NCBI RefSeq assembly: GCF_030463565.1
Contig: NC_134643.1
Coordinates: forward strand, 4,970,001 to 5,034,000
Origin: Pelecanus crispus
Taxonomy: Eukaryota; Chordata; Aves; Pelecaniformes; Pelecanidae
Direction of reading: 5' to 3'
DNA: 64,000 nt
The notes under the pieces were generated by a model, which was not told where the DNA came from, ran no database searches, and saw only the letters and a program-made list of their open reading frames with translations. Made by a program: the position numbers and the translations under genes. Shown piece by piece: positions 12,583 to 25,200 of this stretch (the stretch's first letter is position 1; each line of letters begins with the position of its first letter).

Positions 12583-15500
12583 TGATCATTGTCATCCTGT
12601 CACATCGTAACACAGAGCAGAGTATTTTGTAGACCCACAACCTGAACTCAGGGCCATGTCACCTTCTTCTATGGGACAGACCTCAAATTTTAGCCCCTGG
12701 TGTTTCCTATGAAGGTCTGAAAGGTGCAAGAGGAGGCTCTTCAGCCCCTAAACCCAGATGCACAGGAGTTGGGTACAAGGAAGAAAGACTGATTTTTCCT
12801 ACTATCCAGCCAAGGAACCTAGAGCCACCTGAGCCAAATCTCTGTATCTCCACTGGGAAAACAAAATATGAATCTTTCAGCATTGTAGCTGAGTGTATTG
12901 CCAGCTTCTTTCCTTCCTCTCACCTGGCCCCTGTTGGGGTTCAAATCATCTTTGCTGTGAAAAAGACTCAGAGAAGCTTTCAGGAATAACACTCATGGAC
13001 CACAGCTGTGCTTCCCTGTTGTGAGAGATCCCCCTCCACAAAGGTATCTCAAGCCTAGAACTCCAACCCCTCTCCTTCCCTGAAACCATCCCTCCCCTCT
13101 CCCACATCCTTGGCAGTCATCAAGACCAGGAATATCTGTGGGTAGGTAGCCACACAGCAACTGACCTGCTGCTTTAGGCTACTTGGCCAATGTGACCTAT
13201 CCAGCAACAGCATCACTGGAAACATCTGTCCCTCCACAGTGGGCTGTGGGGAGCATCTGCCCTCCAGGCTGCATGGACAACTCCTCCAACAAGGTGTTGA
13301 AGTGAGACAGCCTTGTCTCACCTGACCTAACTGCTTGTCAACAAAATGCCCCCGTGCTTATCTACGGTGTGATGCTGATGGATAAAAATGTATTTTGCTG
13401 GTACGTTGTGCCATGGGCCATTACAGAGGCTAGAGTTTAGAATCATGAGAACATGAGATCTTTTTCAAGGTAAGAATTCACATGAAAGACTAAAACAAGA
13501 GAAAGGCCATGAGTATTTAAAACTATGACCCATTTTGGTTTTGTAGAGTTCACGTGTCCTCTTCTGCAGGAGAATTCCAGTGCATGGCACCAAACTACTG
13601 CAAAACCACTCTTCTTCTGCAGGACAGCTGAGATTTAAAGGACTACTGGGCTGTAAAACTCTCATCTTTGATGGCTGGCTCATATTCTAAATGCAGCCAT
13701 TAAGATAATTTTCACTTTTTGCTGGAATATTGTACCAAAGAATAAATAAGAATATAAATACTTCTGCTCCTTTTTTTGGAGTTCATGAGCACCTAGAGAC
13801 ATGAGCCCTCTCTTGTTAAGTCTGGCAGATTTCAGCTGGATTTCTGCCTGCTAGGAGAAGGAGGGATTTAAATTTTATGTTAATTAACTGCACATTTTTT
13901 GACTTCTAAGTGAAAGAATTTGGTGAAGACCTGGTCCCACAGCCCACACATCTGTGAGGGCCCTTCCAGTAACCTCAGTTACTTCTGGATCAAATCCTGA
14001 GTAACAGATTCCCTTAGTTCTGGGTCAGCTGATGTGAAGAGTATCATGGAGGGGAAAATACACACGCACCCACATTTTGAAAGAGTTTTTACATAAATAT
14101 ACTGTATAAAACTTCTCCAAAACTCACATGATTGGGGGATGGGGTATTTGTTGAGTGTATCTGAGTGAAAAAATCTACAGCCACAAGAAAAAAATAAATC
14201 CTAATGCTTAAGACATTGCTGATTACAGAAAATATTTCCTGGAGCAGGGAATCAGCTTTGTAATCCCAAGCAATGGAAAATACAGCGTCACATATCTTAG
14301 CACCAAAATGGAGCCCTTGAGACTATATTTATCCACATGTAATAAAGCTGGTTTTAATGGTGTTCAGTTGCAGCATGTTATTCTCTTTTGGCACTTGCAT
14401 TTGGAAATGGGAGGAACAGTCTGAGATCATCGTTTTCCAGACACACTATACCAGAAAAGCAAAAAGTATTTCAAGTGCCCTGATGGTACTGAGATTCTAA
14501 AACATTGAGATGGCACTGCAGCTCTGCCAAATTCAATTTTGTGCCCTTAAAAGACCAAGGCAGGCTTTTCAGGTGACCAAATGTTGATTATGGCAGCCCA
14601 ACAGTGTCTGGTTTGCCTTCAAAGAGCTGAGATGGTGTTTGCTCCACAGCACATGACTGGGGACTGCAACAGATTGAAGGTTAAAGCCAAGGAATGGTGA
14701 CTTTCCAGTTTAAGGCAAATTAGCTGTATAGCCAGAGTGAAATATTAATGGGTTTTAGGTGTCTAACTTAGGGAGAAACTTTGTAAATCCTAGCAGACAT
14801 TCAAATACCTCTGACAGTGTGGGTCAGGCCACCTCAGCTAGGACATGCATATGCTAGATGCTTCACTAAGGACAGCGTGTGTAACCATTTGCCCTGATTT
14901 CAGTGGTTACTAAGGGCACACAGCATCTGTAGGTTTTCTGCACCCTGCAGTACCAAACTATCAAGGGCTATTGCATATGGTTAATATGGTGAAGCTGAAG
15001 ATCCTGAAATCCTTCTCAGAGCTGAGGCCATCACACCTCTGAGAGGTAGAAAAAGCCAGGGTTTGGTCATCCTGGCATTGAGAAAAAAATGGGAGTGTGG
15101 ATGGGAGCTGTGTTTTCAAGCTGGAAAGGGAAGAAGAGCTCTGAAAACAAAGACAGCATTTTTCTTCAAGGTAGGAGAGGAGCATCCATGACAGCAGGAG
15201 GAGGGCATGACAACCACCCAGTGAATCATGGACACTGCCCTAAGTTAATGCTTTAATCCAGTTTCAGAGACTGGTGCTTTGGGCCTGCAGACTGGGAACT
15301 GGCTGATTCTGTCAAGGTAAGTGCTGAGGGGGTTGGGAAAGGAGCAGAGACCTGCCCATGGATCTGCTCAACCTGACTGAGGGCAAGCTCCAAAGAAGCC
15401 AGTGCAGATGAAGATGGGCAGGTACTGCACACTCTTCAACCCCCCACTTTTGCTCCAGAAATGCCCACCCTTGGCCCTATCCCTGAAGAGAGGCCGATAA

Positions 15501-17393
15501 CAGGTGCCTGCACACCCTTCTTGTGGGAGCAAAGTGGTCTGTGTGAATGTGCTGAAGTTCAGCATCCAACAGCCCAAAAGCAACAGCAGGGTTGCTCCTC
15601 AGCCCTTGGTAACGGTCTTGGATAATAACGAATTAAGCACTCCACCGTGGTGGCCTTTTGTAGCTGGTAACACAACAAACTTCAGGCCTGGATGCCAAAT
15701 TCAGAATGGGGGGGAGAAGATGTGGCTTCACCAATGTCATCGGTGTATCTGTAAAGTTGTACCACCTCTGAATTTAACTCAGAGCCAGGGCTGGAGCAAA
15801 AAAACCCAAACTTCCAGTGGCTTATACTTCTACACTGCAAAGTGGTATTTTACCCTAGCAAGACCAGGTTTCCAACATCTCCTTTGAAGTACGTTACTCC
15901 AAAGCCTTGCTAATGTTCCAGAATTGAAATGAAGTCCAGGCAAGTAAGTAGTTTCTTCTGATCTCTGCTCAAGCTGTAAGCGACAATCCAAGCATACTGT
16001 CCAGTTAAACTATGCACAGTCCATTTTCCAGTTGCTTAAGAAATTGTCTAAGAAGTTCAGTTCCAGCTTTTCTGGAAGGGAATCAGTGCAACAGACAACA
16101 GTAGCCCAATCCCCTATTTCTTCCCAACCTGCAGACTAAAAGAAATAATAAAGCATTTACCACCCAAGGTAATTTTAGGATAAAGATTTCAGATTATCAC
16201 CTTCTCCGAAAGGACAGAGAGTGATAAATGAGACGACACTGAGGAACAATAAATTGAAAGACAAATGGTGAGGAGAGAGAAACCTGAAGAAAAAAAAGAG
16301 CTGGCGCAAGCTAAAATTAAAACTCTTTTTTTTTTGTTTAATAAGTGAGTTTTAAATACGATTTAACTTCCCTGAACAATTAGTAAATACTCCCATGTGC
16401 TGGGTTCAATGCTTCACCCATCCCCTGCTTGGCCAACATCAGAGCTGGCTGCTCTCAGTCTGCGGCTGTCTGCTCCCCAACTGTGCCTCCATGAGTAGTT
16501 AGCTGCCATAGGAATATCTACAGTTACAAGGTTGATGGAGAAAACAAAGACGTTTTTGCAATGTGTCCCAGGAAGCATTAAATGTCTCTGACAAATCCCA
16601 GTGGCGAGAAACTCCAAGAGCACCAGGGCAGCAAAGGATGCTCAGAAGAAGGTGGATGTGGTAAGTAAAGGATCAGTGCTGGGACGCTGTTTAGCAAACA
16701 GCCGTTCTGCTTCCCTTCCTTGAAATGTCCTCATACACCAGTTCTCCTGACAGCAGTCTTTTGGGAGCTATCTCCTGTTGATGTTATACCAGCCATTGGA
16801 AGGACCGGGCTGAAGCAAGGAGGAGCTGAAAGAAGCACCCTCCCTTTTTTTTCTCGGCTGTGCTCTCTTTTTTGCTGGGCAAAAAAAATCCTTTTGTTTT
16901 CAGAGATGAAACAAGGAGCAATGTTTTTAGAGGACCCTAAGAGGGACCCAAAGTAGTTATCAAACCAGTTGCACGGACACAGTCCACTGCTACCGTCAGT
17001 AGGAAATCCAGTCTAAAACCCAGTTTTTGAATGTTGGCACCACTACAGAGCTCTATTCCTGGATTTCTGAGAAACAAAAGAAAACCATTTGATGCAGAGA
17101 TGCCTACTTTTCCCTTCAGTTGATTAAACTTGAACAACAAGATCTTCAGTACAAGACAACAGCTGAGAACAGATCCAGTCCTGCTGATCTCCCACGCAGG
17201 AAAATTTCTGATGAAGTCTCAGGAGTTGGCAGGATCTGGCCGAGCCTGCAGCGGTTGTACCCATCACATTCCTCAGTGGCAAATCAGGAAACTCACTGAG
17301 AGACTAGAAAGTTCCCAGTGATGCCTGCCAAATGGAGTCAATACTTCTTGCCCAACACATGCCCTAGGGCAGATACAGATGTAGTCCAGAATA

Positions 17394-17399
17394 TTTATT
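17394..17399 (-). terminator. Possible proximal polyadenylation signal
   Basis: There is a minus-strand AATAAA about 1.75 kb past the SFMBT2 stop. A GTGTTGGG-type element follows some 40 nt downstream. It could end a shorter transcript. The evidence is only the hexamer and its surroundings. Confidence 0.3.
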
Positions 17400-18206
17400 T
17401 CTGAGGCTTTCCTTCTTTAATCCAAAAAACTTAAGGAGGAAACTGAAGAAGGAGAAAGCAGCAGCTATAGCCTGGTGTTGGTCAGTAGATTTTTCTGAGC
17501 ACATGGTGGTCAGCAGGATTATCTGATCCAAGTTTGCTGCCACCATATGGTAAGTACTTGAGGTGGGGGTTATCTGGCCGTAAGCACTGCCTTCAGATTT
17601 AGGGCTAGAAATGGCATTTCTTTTTGAAGAGGTCTTCACTGAGTGGGCTTTGGCATCACAGCACTGTAACAGAGCTGTGTACAATTTCCAAGGTGGGTTC
17701 CCTGAGGCCAGGGAACAGGAGTCTGTTTATGGTTTGAGGAAAAAAGTCTGCTGAGTTCAGCGGTTTCCTATGAAATCAGGCTAAATCTCAGCACGAACCA
17801 TCCAATTCACTTTTTGTGGGAGGGGTTCACTTGCACCTTAAAGTCAGAGCAAAATTCAGATTTGGTCCCAGTTTAGTTCTTGGGTTTGGGAGAATTTTAC
17901 ACCAATGTTATGCTGCCAGCCTCTGCTGAGTTACAGCAAATTCAGGCTCAACGTGTGGGACTAATGGGGTCATACATCCCAGCAAAGTAAATGGGAAATG
18001 CTTCTTCTGTAAATACAGCTGAGGCAAACCCAAGGTGTCTGACCCATTTCTTCACCCACCCTGGTGCTTACTCTGCTGACATGAAGCAGTTTCAGTGGCC
18101 AGGGTGGCACTGGCACAATCCACAGGCTTTATATAGACTGCATTGGGCCAGATCCTCACCTGGTCTAAAGCACTGTAGCGTACGCAGCCTGAAAACATTG
18201 ATGCTT

Positions 18207-18212
18207 TTTATT
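18207..18212 (-). terminator. Possible proximal polyadenylation signal
   Basis: There is a minus-strand AATAAA about 0.95 kb past the stop, with a short T-rich stretch (ATGTTTTC) downstream. It is weak evidence for an alternative 3' end. Confidence 0.22.
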
Positions 18213-19153
18213 CCCACCTAGCAACCAGATTCATGAAGGTGCAAATGAAACCAGCATTCACTCAACAGTCTCATCATTAAAACTGAATAGCCTTTTTTTT
18301 TTCACCCCATGGGGCTCAAAGTCAGGCCTTTAAAGTGGCTTGGATTTAAGAGGATGGGCTTGACTACGAAAGCTTTCATGCATGTTCCTGTACAAGAATG
18401 CAGTACTGTACAGATCCCATCAGAGACATTCAGCTTAGTGTGCACAGCCAGTGCGGCTCTGGATGCATTACCGCACGCTAGGTCTTGTTGCACCCCTGTC
18501 AGTTCGCTGCAGCTTTGTCCGATACCGTACAGAGACTGTGGGCTGAGTTCTCTTTTATAAATCACTCAGGAATAACAAACAGTGTACGACTGGTATAACA
18601 CTTTTTCCTTCTGTAAGATTGGAGAGGCAGGAGAAAAAAAAGCCCATTGATCACTAGGATCAAATTTGCAGTAAACCCCAGGTAACGCTACAAATGATCA
18701 CTTACATTTCAATATGAAAGAAGTGTGTCAGAGTTGGCTAAAAGAAATGTTCATGTCCAGAAATTGGCCTAGACAAACCACCATCATTCAGAAATGTCCG
18801 ATCCTTCTCCTTGGGAATGCATCTGCCATCGGTACCTTTGTTTTAACAAATGACAAAACATCTGATCCGTGCTGGCCTTGCACCACAGCGTAACAGGTTG
18901 GCGAGGCTCATGAGGAGAGATGCCAGCAGTCTTTCGGTGTGCTTTACAAGTACAGAAAAATTAGTTCAATTTGTTGTTAGTTTTTTCTTGTGGTTTTTTT
19001 TTTTTTCCTTCCCTACACATTAATTCCCAGTGCTTCCAATTCCACGTGTTCTTGGAAAAGAAACGGATAGGGGGAAAAAACCCCTTGAACAAATTGAAAT
19101 GTTAAAAAAGAGAGGGAACAAGAAGGAGAACAGAAAGAAATGGAGAAGTGCAG

Positions 19154-19294
19154 TCAGTTGGCGTATTGTGCATAGAAAGCAACTTTTACTCGCTCGATCT
19201 GGTGACACAGTTTGATGGCTGGACCAAGCTTCAGCTCCATACATTCTTGCACTGTGGGCAGTGTCAGCAAGAGAAGGGCTTGGCCATCGATGTC
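19154..19294 (-). CDS. SFMBT2: SFMBT2 last coding exon: end of SAM domain and stop
   Basis: The exon encodes residues 556-601 followed by TGA at 19154-19156. It reads [20 protein letters not shown], then [17 protein letters not shown], and ends FYAQYAN. D-x-D-G-x-x-L-L-x-L and the LKLGPA-x-K helix are the classic second half of a SAM domain. The C-terminus matches human SFMBT2 almost residue for residue. The acceptor is TCCCCAG|GAC. The exon continues into the 3' UTR. Confidence 0.96.
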
Positions 19295-22200
19295 CTGGGG
19301 AAGCAAAAGACAAGGAAAATGGTTTTATTTCTGGATTCTGGAGGGCGGAAAGCATAACCAGGTCTGGAGAAGGAAGAAGGGAAGTTTGCCCCCAAAATTA
19401 AAGGCAGTTTTGTCCTCTGCCCTTTTCTCCCACTTTGATGCTGCCCATCTCCTTTCACTGCAATACCTCATGTTTTTTCAGAAGTTGCCTAGTGTGTCTT
19501 TGTAGACTCTCACCTTGCCCCCACTTTGGGAAAAGCCTTCCAGCTGCTGAAATGTTGGATCACCTTCTACAGAAACTCTGCAGGGTCCACAGAGATGTGA
19601 TTAGTCCCATTTTATGACTGAGGAACTGAGGCAAGGGGGAGGCTGGAGAGAGTGCACCAGGAGACACAGGAAGGAGCTGAATGGAGAAACTGAAGCCGGT
19701 CCCACTGCCAAGTCAGATCTTTCCCCCACCTCTTTTGGCCCATGATTTGCTCAGCACAGGTTTATGTCTGCCTTGCTCCATGCCGTGTCCCCTGGTCCAC
19801 CCAGGACCTGCCTTGTTCCCCTCCAGTTGCTGAACAACCAAGACAGATGGGTCTGGACCACATAGAGCCCTTGCAATCTCTCATGTCCCAGAGTCACAGA
19901 ATGGTATAGGCTGGAAGGGACCTTGGGAGGTCACATCCTTCCCTCAGGCATATCTATGCACCAAACTCCATCAACTAGCACCCCAGACAAAAGCCATTTT
20001 ATTAGGCATTTCTGTTGGCTTTATGATCCTCCTCTTAATTGAGCTCAAGTCCTCTTTATTCTTTAATGGACTGAGAAGCAGACGAGCAGACTACAAAACT
20101 GCTTTTTACCCCTTAAGGAGGATCAGAGTCTAAGTGCAGAAAGAGCACTGTAATTCACAGGCAGCAAAAACTCCCCAGGACAGCCCTGATTAGGTAGCAT
20201 TAAACACGAGGATTTGGACACCTTAAGCACTGCTTTGATCAGGACTGTCCACGTGGGCACTGTTCAGGATATTCCTCCACTGAAGCTTGATGGCATGGCC
20301 CACTGCATCAGAGCTTCCTTGCAAATCACAAGGAAAAGCTCCAGTCATCTGTGTTTGATTAAAGTCCCCATAAAACTCTTTGGCAAAGGAGAGATGGAGT
20401 TGGCTTTCAAGCCCTGGTGTTATTCCAGGCTGATTAACAAATGATCAGAGCATGCTGCGACGCAGTGTCTACAGCATCTTGCTATGGAGTGCTTCGGCCT
20501 TGCTCTAGACTTGTACTTCAACTTCTCCCAGTCAAAGCAGCTGTAGTCACGTACAGAGTTATTCGTGGTGAAGAATCAGAGATAGTTCAATTGTGCAGTT
20601 GGCCATACCACTGACTGCCATTGGCTGTGGCCTAATTAACTACACTTGCTTCTTTTTAACTATCATTTCTTAGCACTGCCCTTTACCTTCAGCAGTGGCT
20701 GTTACTCATTAGCCAAGGAATGCGTGTTTCTATATAAATTTTACACGTTCACACTGACTTGAGATGAAGAGCATTGGCTTCTGCTCCTGCAAACCTATGT
20801 GCTTAATGGGGAGATGTTTGGCATCTCCTAAAATTAGGTCATCCAAGGGCCTGACTGCCAGATCTTCTGAGAGATGAAGATGGGAAGTAGGTGTCTACAT
20901 ACTTGCATCTAGGTGTTGGTGTCAAAACTCAGGCAGCCAGTTGTGGTTTCAAGCAGCAGTTTTCTGCTTCCCTGGCTGATATTTTAAAGCAGGGTGGAAC
21001 CCATGGGGCCAGAAGAGACAGCTTGGTAGGTACCAAATAACCACTACCTGTTGGTACACTGAGGTGGTGACACCAGGATGGCGCTGTGGACCTTGGCACG
21101 AACAAGAAAGGCCTAAACCTCCTGCTTTTCACAAGTACTCCAGCTGGGGTGTTTCTGGTCTCTCTGAAGATACAGCACGGCTCCGACTCAAGTTTCCAAG
21201 GGTTTCCATGCCTTGCCAAAATTTGTGCTATAGCTTGGTCTGAGGGGATCTAAAGTCTGATCATAATCCCTTTGTCAAAGCTCACTGCCCAGCTAGCAAG
21301 GTGGTATGTGCCACTCTTTTTTTGTGATGTGAATAAGCACCACAGACACAAAGAAAAGAGTTACATGAAGACCTCTACCTGCTCCTGAAATATTTTGGCA
21401 AGGGGTGCACAGTCGGTCAGTTTAATAAACCTCACGACATCAGTCACGGTCCACTCCAATGGATTACTGTCCAGGATGAGCTTCTCTTCCTCTTCTTGCT
21501 TAATTTCCTGCAAAAAAACAAAAGCTCTCATAAAGAAAACTACCTTGTGTGGAGAACCAGGACAGGGGTGCCCTCCTCAGATGAGGAAGGCTTGGCACTG
21601 AAGGTTAATTTAGGAAGAATATTGCTATTAATTGGGAGTGAAAGCCTATGGGCATACTCACTTCCTTGACTTGCGCGCATTTCTCTGCCTCACCGCAGGA
21701 GTGGGGCTGCGGTCTCCGGCTCCGCCGGGCTCTCTCTGTGGGAGGAGGTCTGTCCGACTCAGTGCTGCTCCGTAAGGTGACCGCTCGCCGGGGCCTGGCC
21801 GAAGGGACCTCGGCAGAGGAGGTATCCGTCTGGTCATCACGGAGCTCTGAGCTGGTTTCCTCGCTTCCCGTCTCGTCCTCCATCACATCTGGCTCGTCAT
21901 CCTCGCTCTCCTGCACAAGGACCATCAGAGAGACAGCATCCAGGCTTAGAGATTAATATAGTAGCAAATCAAAAGGCACTGGGTCAAACTGCATGCCCGT
22001 GCCCATGGCGGTCCAGGGTAACATTTATTTTAACCGAATTATCTCATTTTCATTACAGTCCTAAGTAGATTAGCCCTCAATTTAGATTTGTTACAAAATG
22101 TAGAAGAAAAAAATACACAGTGGACAAATCCTTTTTCTGCTTCTTACAAAAGGTCAATGGCAATAACTCATCCGGCATGAAACGTTCCTCTGTTGGGCTT

Positions 22201-25200
22201 GCATCTCAAACCTTCTGCAGATGTGCGTGAGAAGGGGAAATGGAAATGGAAAATACTGAATGAATAAAATGAAACTCAGCTTGCTTGAGATGAAATAAAA
22301 TCAGAAATAGGCTTGAATTTAAACCTTCACCTTGCCTCAAATTGTCATGGGTGTCACTGGTATTGAAAGGAAGGAAATTTTGGTGCCTTTTAAAAATATC
22401 TAGATGTACAAGTGCATATTTGCACTTGATTTCTTAGCTAACATTTCTGTAAAACCCAGGACAGACAATTTCACCCAGATTTCCCTGATTTCAGCTGAAC
22501 ACCTAACTGTTGAAAGTGAAGCACAAATTTCCATTTAAAGGATATTATACCAGATTCTTGTTATTTCTGTCACACAGAGCTTGCAAGCACACACGAGCTG
22601 ATGGAAACTGTGTATGTTGAACTTTATATATACATAAGTGTCCCAAATGGCTTCGAAAGCTTAGCTCTAATCAAAGTGTGAGCATGCATCCAAGCCATAT
22701 GCTCAGTTCTTGAGTGAAAGAGCAATTTTAGGCAAAGTTAGTTATATTGGTTGAAAGGTCAAAAAACTTGGCTAATGGTTGATTTAGGCTTAACATGAGT
22801 TTCAGTTTAAATTCCTCTGAAATGAGTATAATCTAAGGAAATGAAGCAGAACTACACCTTAGTGAGGAACAAGTCATGAAGATGCAAGCAATCAACTGAA
22901 AGCTGCCCAAAATATCACCCTCCAGCTGAAGTAGAGGGGATTTAAGTAAATCGGTTTTATTTTACATTGCACAAAGCAGCAATCACTGGCACTCAGCTGA
23001 GGAAGGGAAACCACGCATGAACTTTGTCATCACTGTCACGGCAAAACCTCCTGGGAACAGTCCATACGGAACTAAGTCTGCTCCAGATTGTATTTGGACA
23101 TGAATCATTGCTGAAGCTGGGATCCCATCATACCATGGAGCATACTGGAAAGACTGAGGCCTCAAAACCCATATATTTGGGGCACACACCACTTGCGAAA
23201 TAAGCAAATGCCTCATTAATAATTTGTATATTTTTGGTTCACAATATCAAACAGTAGAAGTGCTAGAAGCTTTAGCTATTTTCTAAAGCTTCTAGCACTT
23301 CTACTGTTTGATACTGTGAACCAAAAATATTACAAATGGTTAATGAAAAAATAAAAGCCCCTGAAAACATAATGGCCTGAGAGTTATTATTATTTATTAT
23401 AGTATTTAGAGATCTTAGAGATGGATCACAGTCCTCTTTCACTCTGCTAGATGCTGCAAAAAGCATGTAACAGGCTCATCTGCCTGCCTACAGGCTTATA
23501 ACGAAGAAATAGTAAACAAAGATATAATATTAGACAGCACGTTAGCTAGTCAGCATTACAAAGGTAGAAGCAAAAACTATTTGCTGATTCTAGAATGGAC
23601 AAGGGTCAAAGTCCCCAAAGTGTGCCAATAAAATCAGTCTGATCTTAGAAGAACAGAGTAGCAAGGAGGAATTCAAAATGGAAGATGGAAGTGCTGGGGT
23701 TTGCTGAGAAGTCCCTCAAAAGGAAGATTCAGATGGGGAGATAAAAAAGCACCAGGGGGCTTTTGCTGATTTATCCCAGTGCAACACACACCTCTGCAGA
23801 GCCTGCGACATTCAAATCAACAGCTGATGACCTCCTTTTCTTCTGCACAAAGATGGATTTCCGCCTTTTTCTGCGTCTGGCTGGCTTGACGTGTCCACTT
23901 TTCATGTTGTTATTTTCCCCAATTGGTGGCTTAATTATTTTTTTCCTTTTCCCATAATAATAAGCTGGAGGAATGAAACAAAATATCCATTAAAAACTTT
24001 AACCACCAAGAGAAGGGAACTTTGGCTTGCTTCTTGCTACTGATTCAGTACTGCACTCTAGGTGTACTTTTACAAGAAATTTTAGAATACCTTGATTTGG
24101 AAAAAAAGTCCAGTATAAATATAAGATGTCATCTTGGACTAGCGCAGAATGTTACAGCTCTCATGTATACACATTTATTGGCGATGAGTGAGGAGTTCAG
24201 AATTTAACCCTACAGTATGTACTTAGGCAAAGCTTCAACAAAGCCAAGCAGTGATTTGGAAGGAGAGAGGCCAGCATGTTTCAGATTTGATCTAATGCCT
24301 TTCTGCATGAGCTACCAGTCTTAGATATACTTTCAGTTGCTTCAGTGTTTTCAGCAGAGAGTGGAGAGGGCCAGCTATCTTGAATTATGTATGTTTGTTC
24401 AATGCACGAAGGAATGGGTTTTTATTACCTTCAAATATTTCTTGGCCCAAGCTGAAATTAAGGATGTGAGAGTCCTCTGACCTTACATTAGGGGCTTGGG
24501 TCAGGTGCCTTTTGCCATGCTCAACAGCATCCTCTGGGGCTGACAGACGCTCTGCCCTTCACCAGGTAGGGTATCCTGGGACATCTAAAACAGCACTTGG
24601 CACCCAAGTCAAAGTTTGTAACTTAACTGAGCTTTTCATCAAATCAATGGAGTTTTGAGGGACAACTCATCCAGCCACATACAGCCATCAGTTTTGAGAT
24701 GAGACAATCTCAGCTGGAGCTCCCCTAGCTGTACTGCTCCAGCTCTCCATTTGCTACCAGTGGGAGCTAGGAGTCTAGCTCAGGTGTAGACTTCTACAGA
24801 AAACCATAGTCGGTGATCTGAATTTCTCCCTGAGCCTATTTCTCCTTCTACTCTGGCACCAAACAAAAACTACTTAGTTTAAGTCAATCGTATTGGTTTC
24901 TTGCAACTTTTGTGGAAGGAGGACAGCACTCACTTCCACTTTCCCGACGTGTTTAAGAGCCAATAATATCAGTAGCATTGACAACAAAAAGTGTTGAACA
25001 CGTGCCTAACACGCCTAACTTCAGCCTTCCTGAATAGGTAGGAACATGTTTAAATATTAAACACCCTGAGCAGAGAGAGCCCATGCTACCAAACTCCTTC
25101 TAGCACCTTGGCACTGTGTTACTGGCCTGTGCTGGTGCGTATGCCAGAAACTCTTCACCGAGTAGGACAGGGTTCATCTCACCTAATGAAAGTGTCTCAG

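Larger units (their letters stand above)
11718..19153 (-). other. SFMBT2: Inferred SFMBT2 3' untranslated region (about 7.4 kb)
   Basis: No further coding similarity follows the stop codon. The first strong cluster of polyadenylation signals in the right orientation with a good downstream element is at 11737-11797. Human SFMBT2 mRNA also has a multi-kilobase 3' UTR (family knowledge). Isolated AATAAA hexamers on the minus strand at 18207-18212 and 17394-17399 could give shorter isoforms. The stretch includes a 13-base A run in the transcript (18994-19006), a CR1 3'-end relic (12536-12582) and a TA/CA microsatellite (11948-12020). The extent is an inference; an earlier end is possible. Confidence 0.55.

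Noticed and set aside
21648..21956. Plus-strand frame over the CpG-rich exon
   Set aside because: It is an antisense shadow of exon l.
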